A stretch of DNA of 64,000 nucleotides. Origin: Chloracidobacterium sp. (lineage in GTDB: Bacteria > Acidobacteriota > Blastocatellia > Pyrinomonadales > Pyrinomonadaceae). The stretch is taken from assembly GCA_016716365.1 (NCBI GenBank), contig JADJWM010000009.1, positions 82,868 to 146,867 on the forward strand, written 5' to 3'. The translations under genes and the position numbers were made by a program. Each line of letters begins with the position of its first letter. Within the stretch, counting starts at the first letter, position 1. Of this stretch, positions 36,979 through 46,123 are shown piece after piece. The notes beneath the pieces were generated by a model that saw only the letters and a list, made by a program, of their open reading frames with translations, did no database searches and had not been told where the DNA came from.

Positions 36979-37391
36979 AGATCGACGAACTAGAAAAGTA
37001 CGAAAGGTTCTTGGAGAGCCGGAAACGAATTCCTGAGAAATTTGTAAAAACGGCGAATACCCGAGACCATTTTCCCATTTATTTTCCGTGCCATTTATTT
37101 GATCAAAACGTCGAAGAATGGACAGGTAGTGATTTTATCCGCCTGATAACTTTCCAAATTACAGGCATGTACACATTCCACGCGCAAGAGAATGTGATCA
37201 TTCTTCAGGAATACATCAACGAGTTCTTGCTTCCTCCCCATGCGGTACCCTTCAGCAAGTCGACCATGGCTAATTCGTCGGCAAATTTTAAGGACGGGGA
37301 GAAAATACTTTTCTCCTACTCGTTCCAAACCAAAGAAAATCCCACTAGGGAAGACTTCCTTCGAAAGCTGAGTGATTTTCTCAAAGCTTAA
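36975..37391 (+). CDS. Unknown protein coupled to clpA
   Basis: A 138-residue protein starting within the clpA stop (ATGA). By eye it is more AT-rich than its neighbours and richer in Phe, Lys and Asn (HFPIYFPCHLFDQNVEEW, NVIILQEYINEFLL). No signal peptide, membrane helix or known motif is seen. The tight overlap suggests translational coupling with clpA, so it could be a modulator or substrate adaptor, but that is only inference. Confidence 0.6.
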   Translation: MKIDELEKYERFLESRKRIPEKFVKTANTRDHFPIYFPCHLFDQNVEEWTGSDFIRLITFQITGMYTFHAQENVIILQEYINEFLLPPHAVPFSKSTMANSSANFKDGEKILFSYSFQTKENPTREDFLRKLSDFLKA

Positions 37392-37401
37392 GCTGGTGTC
37401 C

Positions 37402-38796
37402 TTATTCTTCCTCCTCCATGCTCAGATCCGAAATACGGCCTTCGTCGTTTACAGCGACACGCCATAGGAACATTCGCTTGCCGGCTTCGACGCGGTAACG
37501 GTAGGTGGGTCGGGTTCCTGTTTCGTCCGATTCGACGAAGATCGCGTTTGCCGGAGCACCGAGCGAGGCGATGCGACGGTAATTCGCCTTCGCGCGTTCG
37601 GTCGATAGCGACCGCATTAGCTGCGGTGTGAGCGGGGCTGGATCTAACGTGCCTTCGTTTCTGGCCCGGAGAACGGCGAGCAGCTTTTCGCCGAGGCCGG
37701 CCACCGGCTCCGGCTTACCAATAACCGCTTTGAGCGAAAGCGCGGGGGCATAGAATTTGGCTATTCGCGTGGCGATCTGCCCGCCGAGTCCTATCTCGCC
37801 GAGGTTGGTGAGGACGATGACGGTGACACCGTCATCGACGTAGCGAAAGTTCGCGGCGCCGAAGCCCGCGGTTTGGCCGGTGTGGCCGATGAGTTTGCGG
37901 CCTCGGATCTCGGAGATGCGCCAGCCGAAACCGTAAACGGACGGCTTGCCGTTGGTGAATATGTACTGCTTCCACCACTCGGCACGGCTCTCCGGTTTAA
38001 GAAAATTCTTCCCGTTCAAGGCGGCGTCCCACTTCACCATGTCGGAGATGGTGGAGACGATCGAACCCGCACCCATCAGGTCGGTCAGGTTGCCGTCGCG
38101 GCCCGTCAGACGGTCGATGGACCATTCGTAGCCGACGGCTCGGTTCGGGATGATGAACTGCGGGTCCCGGTCGGCGGTTTTGGTCATCCCGAGCGGCGTG
38201 AAAATGCGCTCGCGCATGAACTGCATGTACGGTTTGCCCGAAACCGTTTGGATGATGTGCCCGAGCAGCGTGTAGCCGCTGTTGCTGTAAATGTTCCGTT
38301 CGCCTGGTGTGAATTCCAGTGGATGTGATGAGAGGTTATGGATAAAATCTTCGGTCTTCAACCGTCGCCAAAGTTCAAACCCGTCCAGGCCCGTATAACT
38401 CTTTACGCCCGACGTGTGCGTCAGCAAATGGCGAACGGTCACGCCCTTCCAAGCGTCGGGTATGTTCACGATATAGGTCGAGATCGGTGCATCCAGGCTG
38501 ACCTTCCCGTCCTCGACCAGCAGCAGGATCGCAGCGGCGGTCATCTGCTTGGAAACCGAGCCGATCTCGAAGACGGTCTCCGTCGTGACCGGCACGCCGA
38601 ATTCAACGCTCGCCAAGCCGTAGCCCCTTAGCTTCACGACCTTTCCGTTCTTGATCACGGCGACGGCAATCCCCGGAGCGTGACGTTCGGCCAGGACCGT
38701 ACGGACGTAGTCGTCGACCTGGTCGGCGTGGACCGTGGCGACAAGAACCAATGTGATCAGGATCCTGAAAGGGAACCGAAACCTAGATTTACTCAT
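37402..38796 (-). CDS. Secreted class C beta-lactamase-like serine hydrolase
   Basis: A 464-residue protein with an N-terminal signal (FPFRILITLVLVATVHA). Motifs: SVSK in EIGSVSKQMTAAA (SxxK), YSN in IYSNSGYTLLGH (YxN), and HTG in GHTGQTAGFG. A C-terminal region from about residue 350 is a separate alpha/beta extension. It lies 53 bp downstream of the metalloprotease gene on the same strand. Confidence 0.88.
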   Translation of the reverse strand: MSKSRFRFPFRILITLVLVATVHADQVDDYVRTVLAERHAPGIAVAVIKNGKVVKLRGYGLASVEFGVPVTTETVFEIGSVSKQMTAAAILLLVEDGKVSLDAPISTYIVNIPDAWKGVTVRHLLTHTSGVKSYTGLDGFELWRRLKTEDFIHNLSSHPLEFTPGERNIYSNSGYTLLGHIIQTVSGKPYMQFMRERIFTPLGMTKTADRDPQFIIPNRAVGYEWSIDRLTGRDGNLTDLMGAGSIVSTISDMVKWDAALNGKNFLKPESRAEWWKQYIFTNGKPSVYGFGWRISEIRGRKLIGHTGQTAGFGAANFRYVDDGVTVIVLTNLGEIGLGGQIATRIAKFYAPALSLKAVIGKPEPVAGLGEKLLAVLRARNEGTLDPAPLTPQLMRSLSTERAKANYRRIASLGAPANAIFVESDETGTRPTYRYRVEAGKRMFLWRVAVNDEGRISDLSMEEEE

Positions 38797-38849
38797 AAGA
38801 TCAAGAGTTTGATGGGCGTCGAGTGTTTTCTGCTCAGCTTTGCGTCAGA

Positions 38850-41336
38850 TCAATTCCCGATCGGATCTCCGGGCGGCGCCGGCAGCGGCGTCGCGGGCTT
38901 TCGCGGCTCGGCGGGCCGTGCAAGAAAGCGTTCGATATCGTCGGCCGTTGCCCGATTGTGAATCCCGATATCCCGGTTCACGATCGGCCTTTTCAACGAA
39001 GCCAAAAGGGCACGAAGCGCGTCGACCGCGACGGCCCTGACCTGCGGTTGGGCACGGTCGTTTGCCGCCAGGTCCATCAAACGTGCGGCGGTCAGGCTTT
39101 GAACGGCACGCTGGACCGCTGCCTGTTTCGCATCGGAGGGCACAAGCGCACCCCACGTCGCTTTGACCAGCGCCGTCACAACGTCGCTGAAATGCGGGTT
39201 CGCACGGTCCCGTGCGTTGTAGGCGATCAGCCGCGCCGCCCGGTTCGGTTCGAGCAACCCGGAGATGGCAAGTTCGGCCGCGATCTCGGCCGCCCCTATC
39301 TCATCGAAAAGCGGGCTCGTGCGCTTTGAGAACCGCTCGCTTCGCCCCGATCCATATCCGTAGGCGACAGGCGGCAGCAGTTTTAGTATCCGGTCCTCTA
39401 TAACCAGTTCTTCCGGTTTCAGCGTGTCGAGCACGGCTTGCAGGGCCTCCCGTTGGCGGGCCGCCGGCACGACTTCAACGACCGATGCCGGACCGCTCCC
39501 TGAACGCACTGCATAGGTGTAATACGCGCCCCCGATCACTTTCGTTGCCGCGGTCAGCTGGTAACGGTGGTGCAAATACAGCGGCAGAAAACGGTTCTCA
39601 AGTTCCGACAGCGGCACGCCCTGGGGAACGTTCTGCAGGCCAAACTGGTCGAGCCCTATCCGGCGAACGCGCATCTCGTGCCGAAGCATCGCCACCGGAT
39701 CACTGCCGTTGTCCCAAAGGTTCGCCAGCGGATGTGCGGCGCCTGCCGGACGTGCGTCCTGGTCCGAAATATAGAGCATCCCTGCGGCAAGGCCTTCGCT
39801 CACGATGCGTTCAAGTTCGCGGTCTTCGTTTGCACCGGCGCCAAACTGCGTGTAGGCATATCGCGCAGAGAATTTGTCGAACGTACCGATCCCAACGGCG
39901 TACGCATTTGTAAAATCGAGCTTGCCGTCCTTGATCTCGACCATCGGCGCCGGGTAGTCCATCACCGAAGCGCGGGCATAGGTGCTGGCGGCAAAATTGT
40001 GGGCGAATCCCAGCGTGTGGCCGACCTCATGTGCCGATAGCTGTCGGATCCGGGCGTACGACATCGCCGTTAGCTCATTTGCCGACTTGGCCGCCATCAA
40101 ATAATTGGCATCAGGAAGCAGGCCGAAGTCGCATGCGTTCTCGGACGCACGATAAGGCGGGATCATCCCTTCGCCGAGTAAGAAATCCTGCCGGGCCCGC
40201 TGTGAATCGAGCGTCACGTCGCCCTTGATTATCTCGCCTGTTCGCGGATCGACCACGCTCGAGCCGATCGACCAGCCGCGTGTTGAACGGTGCACCCAGT
40301 TGATCACGTTGTAGCGGATGTCCATCGGGTCGGCGTCAGGCGGCAGGACGCGAACCTGGAATGCGTTTCGGAAACCGGCCGCTTCGAACGCCTGGTTCCA
40401 CCAAGCCGCACCTTCGATCAATGCGTCCTGGATCGCCTTTGGCGCACCGTTGTCCACGTAGTAAACGATCGGCTTGATCGCCTCGCTCGTCGCCGAGTTC
40501 GGGTCGCGTTTCTCCAAACGATGCCGCAGTATCCAGCGTTTCTCCAAGTCCTCGTTGATGTCGGTGCCGTAATCGTAAAAACTTGTGGGGATCGAACCGG
40601 TCCGCGGATCGAACTTTCGCGGTTTGTAGTTGTTGTCCGGCAATTCGACGAATGAATGACGCTGGCGAACCGTTACGTGTTTTGCGGTCGGCGTCACGTC
40701 CCGCACAAGCGGGCCCGGTTCTGCGTTGGTCGAAAGTGTCACGGTCGCTTCGACCTCGGTGTTTTTCGGAAAGCCTTTCGTATTCGGCAGGTAGATCGCG
40801 CTCCGGCTTTCGTCGAAGTTGTAAGTCCCCTGTCGGGCCTGATTCAGTCGATCCGCCACCCCGTGAGCGTCGCGAACAAAGAACGCCGTCGCATCCACCA
40901 GCACGCGGCCTCCATCGACCGCCTCCACTTTGAAACCCCAAATGACCGAACGCGCGAACGATTCTTCGACCGACTTCCGCTCGGCCATGTTGTTGCTCAT
41001 GGCCCGATACTCGTAATTCGGCTGGATCATCAGAACCTTGTTCCCGGAACGTTCGAACTTAACGATCCGCGTTGGTCCCAATTGAGCCCGGTCGAGGCCT
41101 ATCGGATTCGACCCGACGCCCGTCGGCAGACTCACTAAATAAAGGAGTTCGCTGTTAAGGGCGGGGACCTCCATGAAGATCTTTCCGTCGTCGGCGTTGA
41201 AATAGACGGGGACAAAGCCGTCGATCTTCTGGGTTCGCTCGACGATCGACGCGAACGATCTGCGGGCCGGCTCCTGCCCAATGGCGGTAGAGAAAACACA
41301 GACTACAACGGTCAGGATTGAAATGATCGTTTTCAT
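38850..41336 (-). CDS. Secreted zinc metalloprotease, DUF5117/DUF5118 type
   Basis: 828 residues from the ATG at 41336, which opens a signal peptide (IISILTVVVCVFSTAIG). The N-terminal DUF5118/5117-like part has VPVYFNADDGKIFMEVP. The metzincin zinc site is in SAHEVGHTLGFAHN (HExxHxxGxxH) with a Met-turn ASVMDYPAP about 20 residues later. It should be an endopeptidase acting outside the cytoplasm. The serine hydrolase follows on the same strand. Confidence 0.9.
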   Translation of the reverse strand: MKTIISILTVVVCVFSTAIGQEPARRSFASIVERTQKIDGFVPVYFNADDGKIFMEVPALNSELLYLVSLPTGVGSNPIGLDRAQLGPTRIVKFERSGNKVLMIQPNYEYRAMSNNMAERKSVEESFARSVIWGFKVEAVDGGRVLVDATAFFVRDAHGVADRLNQARQGTYNFDESRSAIYLPNTKGFPKNTEVEATVTLSTNAEPGPLVRDVTPTAKHVTVRQRHSFVELPDNNYKPRKFDPRTGSIPTSFYDYGTDINEDLEKRWILRHRLEKRDPNSATSEAIKPIVYYVDNGAPKAIQDALIEGAAWWNQAFEAAGFRNAFQVRVLPPDADPMDIRYNVINWVHRSTRGWSIGSSVVDPRTGEIIKGDVTLDSQRARQDFLLGEGMIPPYRASENACDFGLLPDANYLMAAKSANELTAMSYARIRQLSAHEVGHTLGFAHNFAASTYARASVMDYPAPMVEIKDGKLDFTNAYAVGIGTFDKFSARYAYTQFGAGANEDRELERIVSEGLAAGMLYISDQDARPAGAAHPLANLWDNGSDPVAMLRHEMRVRRIGLDQFGLQNVPQGVPLSELENRFLPLYLHHRYQLTAATKVIGGAYYTYAVRSGSGPASVVEVVPAARQREALQAVLDTLKPEELVIEDRILKLLPPVAYGYGSGRSERFSKRTSPLFDEIGAAEIAAELAISGLLEPNRAARLIAYNARDRANPHFSDVVTALVKATWGALVPSDAKQAAVQRAVQSLTAARLMDLAANDRAQPQVRAVAVDALRALLASLKRPIVNRDIGIHNRATADDIERFLARPAEPRKPATPLPAPPGDPIGN

Positions 41337-41461
41337 ATTTTGAAGTTGTTCGGGCACAGCGAAGTTAGCATTATTACGCCGTTTAGCTCAAGATGGTTAT
41401 CTTCGAAGGAAACTAAAAGACGAACTTCCACAGAACCGGCCGAGAGGCGTAGTATACGGAT

Positions 41462-42994
41462 ATGAAAACACCGGTCTTGATCGTCGGTGCCGGCCCGACG
41501 GGCCTTTCGCTGGCTTGTCAGTTGATCCGCCACCGCGTTGACTTTCTCATCATCGACAAGAAAGAGGGCACGACGCCGTATTCAAAAGCGATCGGCGTTC
41601 ATGCCCGAACGCTCGAGATCTACGAACAAATAGGCCTGGCCGAAAGGGCGGTCGCCGAAGGCGCCATCGTCGGCAAGACCCGTTTGATGGAAGAAGGCGA
41701 GATCCGCGCGGAGATCGACCTGTCCCGTTTCGGCGAAGGGATGAGCGCCTATCCGTTCCTGCTGATCCTGGAACAAGGCAGGCACGAGAAGATCCTTCAC
41801 GAATACATCACGGACGGCGGCAAGGATGTGATGTGGCAGACGGAGCTGATCTCGTTCTCGCAATCGGCCGATGGCGTGACCGCCGAGATCCGAAAGGCGG
41901 ACGGGTCTTCGGAGACCGTCGAGGCCGGGTTCCTCGTAGGATGCGACGGTGCGAAGAGCCTTGTCCGACATTCGCTGGGGCTTGAATTTACCGGCGGAAC
42001 ATTCGAACGTATCTTCTACGTCGCCGATGTTCAGATAGACTGGGAATATTCGCACGACGCCCTTCACCTGAATCTTTCCAAAGACACGCTTCTCGGCTTT
42101 TTCCCGATGCCCGGCGGCGAAAACCACTACCGCATCGTGGGCAGTCTGGCCGAAGGCAGCGAAAGGAACGAAGCTGAAATTCTTTACGAAGAGATCGAAG
42201 ATGTCATTAAAAACGAACTCAAGCATCCGCTGGACGTGCACGATGTCAACTGGTTCTCGACCTATAAGGTGCACACGCGTCACGTGAATAAATTCTCGGT
42301 CGGCCGGTGCTTTCTCGCCGGCGATTCGGCCCACATCCACTCGCCCGCCGGGGCGCAGGGGATGAATACGGGTATTCAGGATGGCTACAACCTTGCCTGG
42401 AAACTCGCGATGGTGCTTAACGGCCGAGCCAGTGTCGAGATACTAAACACGTACAACGAAGAACGCCTGCCGAATGCAAAGCGGCTGCTGAAAACGACCG
42501 ACCGGATGTTCGAGCTCGGTGCCGGCGAGGAGTGGTTCACGGCATGGCTTAGGGTTCGGGTCTTTCCTTATGTCGCGAACATTATGACGAGGATGGAGTG
42601 GGTCCAGCGAATGGTCTTCCCGCTCGTTTCGCAGATAGGGATCAACTATCGGCGGTCGTCGCTAAGCAAGGACGCGGCGGCCGTGAAGGTGAGCGCCGGC
42701 GACCGGATGCCGTATTTCCTTGTCGACGGGCAGAGCATTTATGACCGCCTGCACGAACCGCAATTCCACCTGATCGTCTTTAACGACGGCTCGGCCGTGC
42801 AGGCCGGGATGAGCGAGGATCTTGACGGCCTGGCGGACGTCCAAACCATCCCGCTTTATCCGCACATCGCCGAGATCTTCGATACAGACGCGACCTTCTG
42901 CGTGCTTCTAAGGCCGGACAACTACATCGGTTTCATCGGTAAGGGCTATGATATCGAAGGGGTGAGGGAATATTTGAAGAAGATCCTATCCTGA
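41462..42994 (+). CDS. FAD-dependent aromatic monooxygenase (PheA/TfdB-like)
   Basis: A 510-residue flavoprotein. FAD motifs: VLIVGAGPTGLSLACQL at the start, VGCDGAKSLVRHSLGL in the middle, and CFLAGDSAHIHSPAGAQGMN, the GD motif that binds the ribityl chain. The C-terminal 100 residues form the thioredoxin-like tail seen in phenol hydroxylase-type enzymes. It probably hydroxylates an aromatic or polyketide-like compound with NAD(P)H. No pathway partner is next to it. It converges with the GGCT-like gene, overlapping by 9 bp. Confidence 0.9.
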   Translation: MKTPVLIVGAGPTGLSLACQLIRHRVDFLIIDKKEGTTPYSKAIGVHARTLEIYEQIGLAERAVAEGAIVGKTRLMEEGEIRAEIDLSRFGEGMSAYPFLLILEQGRHEKILHEYITDGGKDVMWQTELISFSQSADGVTAEIRKADGSSETVEAGFLVGCDGAKSLVRHSLGLEFTGGTFERIFYVADVQIDWEYSHDALHLNLSKDTLLGFFPMPGGENHYRIVGSLAEGSERNEAEILYEEIEDVIKNELKHPLDVHDVNWFSTYKVHTRHVNKFSVGRCFLAGDSAHIHSPAGAQGMNTGIQDGYNLAWKLAMVLNGRASVEILNTYNEERLPNAKRLLKTTDRMFELGAGEEWFTAWLRVRVFPYVANIMTRMEWVQRMVFPLVSQIGINYRRSSLSKDAAAVKVSAGDRMPYFLVDGQSIYDRLHEPQFHLIVFNDGSAVQAGMSEDLDGLADVQTIPLYPHIAEIFDTDATFCVLLRPDNYIGFIGKGYDIEGVREYLKKILS

Positions 42995-43369
42995 CCCGAA
43001 CCGCCGGTATTCGATCCAGTCGCCCGACGGGATCTCCGGTTTGCCGGCACATAGCTCCGCTGCCGGCCCGTAGATCCAGCAGGAACGCGGCGAGCCGCCG
43101 ATCGATATGTCTATCGCGATCCGGTCATACGCCGCATCAAGTTCGAATGCGTCGAGCTTAGCAAGCGTCTCGCCGTCGACCTCGTAGGCCTCGCCAATGA
43201 CCGAAACCCCGTCCGTGTCCAGAACGATCGCCGGGTATCCGCCCATGTCGTAGAGCCGGCCGCGGACAGAGGCGCTCCCTGCAAACCGCGACGTCGGGTG
43301 AAGCCGGGGGATCTCGTTCTCGCCGCCGCGTCGGAGCGTTCCGTAAACGAAAAGGAGATGTGTGTTCAT
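42986..43369 (-). CDS. Gamma-glutamylcyclotransferase/AIG2-like protein
   Basis: A 127-residue single-domain protein with the substrate loop VYGTLRRGGEN and the YEVDGETLAKLDAFE region typical of GGCT-like folds. Members form 5-oxoproline from gamma-glutamyl compounds. The start overlaps the stop of the phosphodiester glycosidase-like gene by 4 bp, so they are co-transcribed. Confidence 0.85.
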   Translation of the reverse strand: MNTHLLFVYGTLRRGGENEIPRLHPTSRFAGSASVRGRLYDMGGYPAIVLDTDGVSVIGEAYEVDGETLAKLDAFELDAAYDRIAIDISIGGSPRSCWIYGPAAELCAGKPEIPSGDWIEYRRFGSG

Positions 43370-44538
43370 TTCCTCGCCGCGGGCTTATTTCTCAGGGTAA
43401 CGACGATCGCATCGCCGATCTTACGTTCACCGGTCGGGTCCGACGGCTTGTTGACGACCTTGCCGTCCAGGAACATCGTTGTCGATCCGCCGCCGTCCAG
43501 GTTCATCGCATCGACCGCTCCGAGCGAGACAAGATACTCCGCCAGCTCCTGCAGCGACATTCCGACACTCACGCCCGGCTGACGCCCATCTACCGTCATC
43601 ATCAGGAACTTGCCGTCTTTGAGTTTGGCAACAGCCGTCCGCGGATGCCGCGTCTCGACAAACGCCCTGCTCGCCTTCTCCTGCTCCCACGTGATGTCGA
43701 TCTTGCCGTTCTTGATGAGTTGGGGTACACCAGCTACTGCATCCTCGATCCTCGGTGTAATCGACAGGTTTCCGCGGCTAAACACAGGTGCGAACCGTAC
43801 CCTCTGTTTACGGTAAAACATCGAGTGCAGGTACTCAGCCTCAATGCTGATCTTGCCCGTGAGCGAAACCACAAAGCCATCATTCGGAATTCGTGTGTTC
43901 CCTATTCCGTCCTTTAGTTCGAGCGCGGACGTTCGGGTTCCGTTGGAGGGGCGGACGATCACTTCCACCCCATTGTCGTCCGTGAGCGTTTTTGTCCCGA
44001 ACTCAGGCGTGTAAATAACAAAAGACCCCATTTTACGCTCACGGTTCACGTCGAAGTTTAGGCTGATGAGGCCGTCGTCGTTAAGTAACCCCACATCGAC
44101 CTTCAATTGTCCGATATCGACCGAGGTTCGTTTATTTGTGTTCACAATTGAAAGCGCAACACGTTGATTGACAGAGTCGCTGAGCAATCTCCCGTCGACC
44201 ATCAGGAGCTCAGACGCATCGCCCGCCCACTCGCCCTTATCCAACCGAAAGAACCCCGCGTTGATCGCCGCGACCGCACCTTTCCGTGTTGCGATGGATG
44301 AAGTGGTTTCCAGTCCGATGGCTTTGTCCAGGGCGTGGTGGACGTCGAGCCGCACCCTCGTCAGATCAAGCCGCAGAAGATTGATCTTCACCGGGTCGTC
44401 TCCGAGTTTGTGCTCGACTTGGGCGTACTCGACCCCGGGGTGGACCTGCTTGAAATCCTGCGCGAGGGAACTGCCGCAGCGCGCACAGAGGACACAGAGA
44501 ATAGAAACCAGTCTCAAGACTTGAGCGAATCTGATCAT
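43366..44538 (-). CDS. Secreted phosphodiester glycosidase family protein (NAGPA-like domain)
   Basis: 390 residues from the ATG at 44538. The N-terminal signal (LRLVSILCVLCARCGSSLAQ) overlaps a dispersed CTCTGTG-type repeat. The C-terminal half shows AINAGFFRLDKGEWAGDASE and AMNLDGGGSTTM, the core of the domain found in N-acetylglucosamine-1-phosphodiester alpha-N-acetylglucosaminidase and bacterial relatives. The substrate is unknown. An alternative ATG eight codons upstream would place extra charged residues before the signal. The GGCT gene follows with a 4-bp overlap. Confidence 0.82.
   Translation of the reverse strand: MIRFAQVLRLVSILCVLCARCGSSLAQDFKQVHPGVEYAQVEHKLGDDPVKINLLRLDLTRVRLDVHHALDKAIGLETTSSIATRKGAVAAINAGFFRLDKGEWAGDASELLMVDGRLLSDSVNQRVALSIVNTNKRTSVDIGQLKVDVGLLNDDGLISLNFDVNRERKMGSFVIYTPEFGTKTLTDDNGVEVIVRPSNGTRTSALELKDGIGNTRIPNDGFVVSLTGKISIEAEYLHSMFYRKQRVRFAPVFSRGNLSITPRIEDAVAGVPQLIKNGKIDITWEQEKASRAFVETRHPRTAVAKLKDGKFLMMTVDGRQPGVSVGMSLQELAEYLVSLGAVDAMNLDGGGSTTMFLDGKVVNKPSDPTGERKIGDAIVVTLRNKPAARK
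44479..44504. repeat. Dispersed CTCTGTG repeat inside a signal-peptide region
   Basis: CGCACAGAGGACACAGAGAA on the plus strand is the same type of tract as at 10680-10708 and, inverted, at 44618-44641. Here it encodes part of the hydrophobic signal (SILCVLCARC) of the phosphodiester glycosidase-like protein. Confidence 0.5.
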
Positions 44539-44580
44539 AGTGGGGTGTTCTTTTGCTGTCATAGTTGTTTTGGCATTTGC

Positions 44581-44641
44581 GAACCGGCCGCCCGCTCACG
44601 CAGGCGGTTCTGACCTAGGTGTTCTCTGTGGCCTCTGTGGC
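44581..44641. repeat. REP-like copy (PPAVAGG type) plus CTCTGTG tract
   Basis: The reverse complement of 44581-44610 reads GAACCGCCTGCGTGAGCGGG followed by CGGCCGGTTC, closely following the copy at 24551-24577 (GAACCACCTGCAGTAGCGGG). It is followed by TGTTCTCTGTGGCCTCTGTG. The cluster sits between the glycosidase-like gene and the photolyase gene, and may overlap both promoters. Confidence 0.5.
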
Positions 44642-44657
44642 ATATATTAAATCCAGG

Positions 44658-46034
44658 ATGCGGATCAACGAAAGGGTAATTCAGCTAAACGACAAGCCGG
44701 TGAACGAAAAAGCCCGGTACGTTCTCTATTGGATGCAGATGTTCAAGCGTGTGGAGAACAATCACGCACTTATTTGGGCGATCCGTAAGGCGAACGAACT
44801 GAAGCTGCCGCTGGTGGTTTACGAAGGGCTGAAATATTACTACCCTTGGGCGAGCGACCGGCTGCATACGTTCATTCTCGAAGGCGTCGAAGAGAAGCGG
44901 GAGCATTGCGATAAGCTCGGCATCCGGTACGTTTTCTATCTTCAGGAGAACGACAACTCGCCAAAGCAGACCGTCGCACGCCTCGCTAAAGAAGCCGCGT
45001 TTATCGTCACTGACGATTATCCCTGCTTCATCATTCCGCACCATAACGAAGTGATGGGCAAGAAGGCGGAGATCGCCGTTCACGCCGTCGATTCCTGCGG
45101 CGTCATCCCAATGTCGAAGTTCGATAAGGAAGAGTACGCGGCCTATACTATCCGCCCGAAGATCGACAAACTGCTCGACCGGTATCTGAAGCCGATCGAG
45201 ATGGAGAAGGTCGACGTAAAAAAGCCGAACCTCGACGTCGATTGCCCCGAGACCGAAGTGACCGCCGACAATATCGCCGATCTCGTCGCCGGCTGCGACA
45301 TCGACCACACGGTCAAACCATCGCCCTACTATCACGGCGGCACGAAGAATGCCCGCAAGCGGTTGAAACGGTTCGTCGAGGAGATCCTTCCTGATTACGA
45401 TGCAGCACGAAACAAGCCGGAGAAGGACGGTTCGTCGCGAATGTCTTCGTGGCTGCACTTCGGGTTTATCTCGCCGCTCGAGATCGCGTTGGCGGTCAAG
45501 GACGCGAAAGCCCCGCAGGATGCAAAAGACGCGTATCTGGAAGAACTCATCGTCCGCCGCGAACTTTCGTTCAACATGACGCGGCACAACAAAAACTACG
45601 ATTCGCTCAAAGCACTTCCCGACTGGGTCCACGAGACGATGCGCGAACACGCCGACGACGAACGCGAACACATCTATGACCTCGAAGAACTAGAGAACGC
45701 GCAAACCCATGACGAGCTTTGGAACGCCGCTCAGCGTGAAATGGTCGCGACGGGTGAGATGCATAATTATGTGCGGATGCTTTGGGGAAAGAACGTCATC
45801 GCGTGGTCGCCGTCTTATGAGATCGCGTTTGAGACGCTCGTCCATCTCAACAACAAATACTGCCTGGACGGCCGCGATCCCAACTCCTACGCAGGCATTC
45901 TCTGGTGCTTCGGCAAACACGACCGGCCGTGGATGGAACGCGACGTCTTCGGCAAGATCCGCATCATGAAAAGCGGCAGCACGGGAAAGAAGTTCGATTC
46001 AGCGAAATACATCGAATGGACGAAGGGTCTCTGA
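44658..46034 (+). CDS. Class II CPD photolyase
   Basis: 458 residues from the ATG at 44658; a GTG further upstream would start inside a repeat. It begins RINERVIQLNDKPVNEKARYVLYWMQM, a hallmark of class II (animal/plant-like) photolyases, and carries SSWLHFGFISPLEIALAV, EELIVRRELSFNMTRHN and MLWGKNVIAWSPSYEIAF, then the FAD-site YAGILWCFGKHDRPWMER. It repairs cyclobutane pyrimidine dimers using blue light. Class II enzymes are less common in bacteria but occur in several phyla. Confidence 0.93.
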   Translation: MRINERVIQLNDKPVNEKARYVLYWMQMFKRVENNHALIWAIRKANELKLPLVVYEGLKYYYPWASDRLHTFILEGVEEKREHCDKLGIRYVFYLQENDNSPKQTVARLAKEAAFIVTDDYPCFIIPHHNEVMGKKAEIAVHAVDSCGVIPMSKFDKEEYAAYTIRPKIDKLLDRYLKPIEMEKVDVKKPNLDVDCPETEVTADNIADLVAGCDIDHTVKPSPYYHGGTKNARKRLKRFVEEILPDYDAARNKPEKDGSSRMSSWLHFGFISPLEIALAVKDAKAPQDAKDAYLEELIVRRELSFNMTRHNKNYDSLKALPDWVHETMREHADDEREHIYDLEELENAQTHDELWNAAQREMVATGEMHNYVRMLWGKNVIAWSPSYEIAFETLVHLNNKYCLDGRDPNSYAGILWCFGKHDRPWMERDVFGKIRIMKSGSTGKKFDSAKYIEWTKGL

Positions 46035-46056
46035 TTCAACGGATCGCACGGAAGCG

Positions 46057-46085
46057 TGCCGGGAACGCAGGCGCCCTCGCCTGCA
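46057..46085 (+). repeat. REP copy A (29 bp)
   Basis: Left inverted copy, 23 bases after the photolyase stop. It contains a 7-bp stem GCAGGCG/CGCCTGC with loop CCCT. It reads as GNAGALAC in one frame. Confidence 0.8.
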
Positions 46086-46123
46086 ACGCCGCGGTTTCTG
46101 CGGCGTCATTGATCTTGCACGCA

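Noticed and set aside
41582..42340. 252-codon minus-strand frame inside the FAD monooxygenase gene
   Set aside because: It is a shadow of the FAD-binding frame with no motif of its own.
44685..45671. Long open frame opposite the photolyase gene
   Set aside because: It is antisense to a fully conserved photolyase and its product has no recognisable motif; GC-rich third positions keep such frames open by chance.
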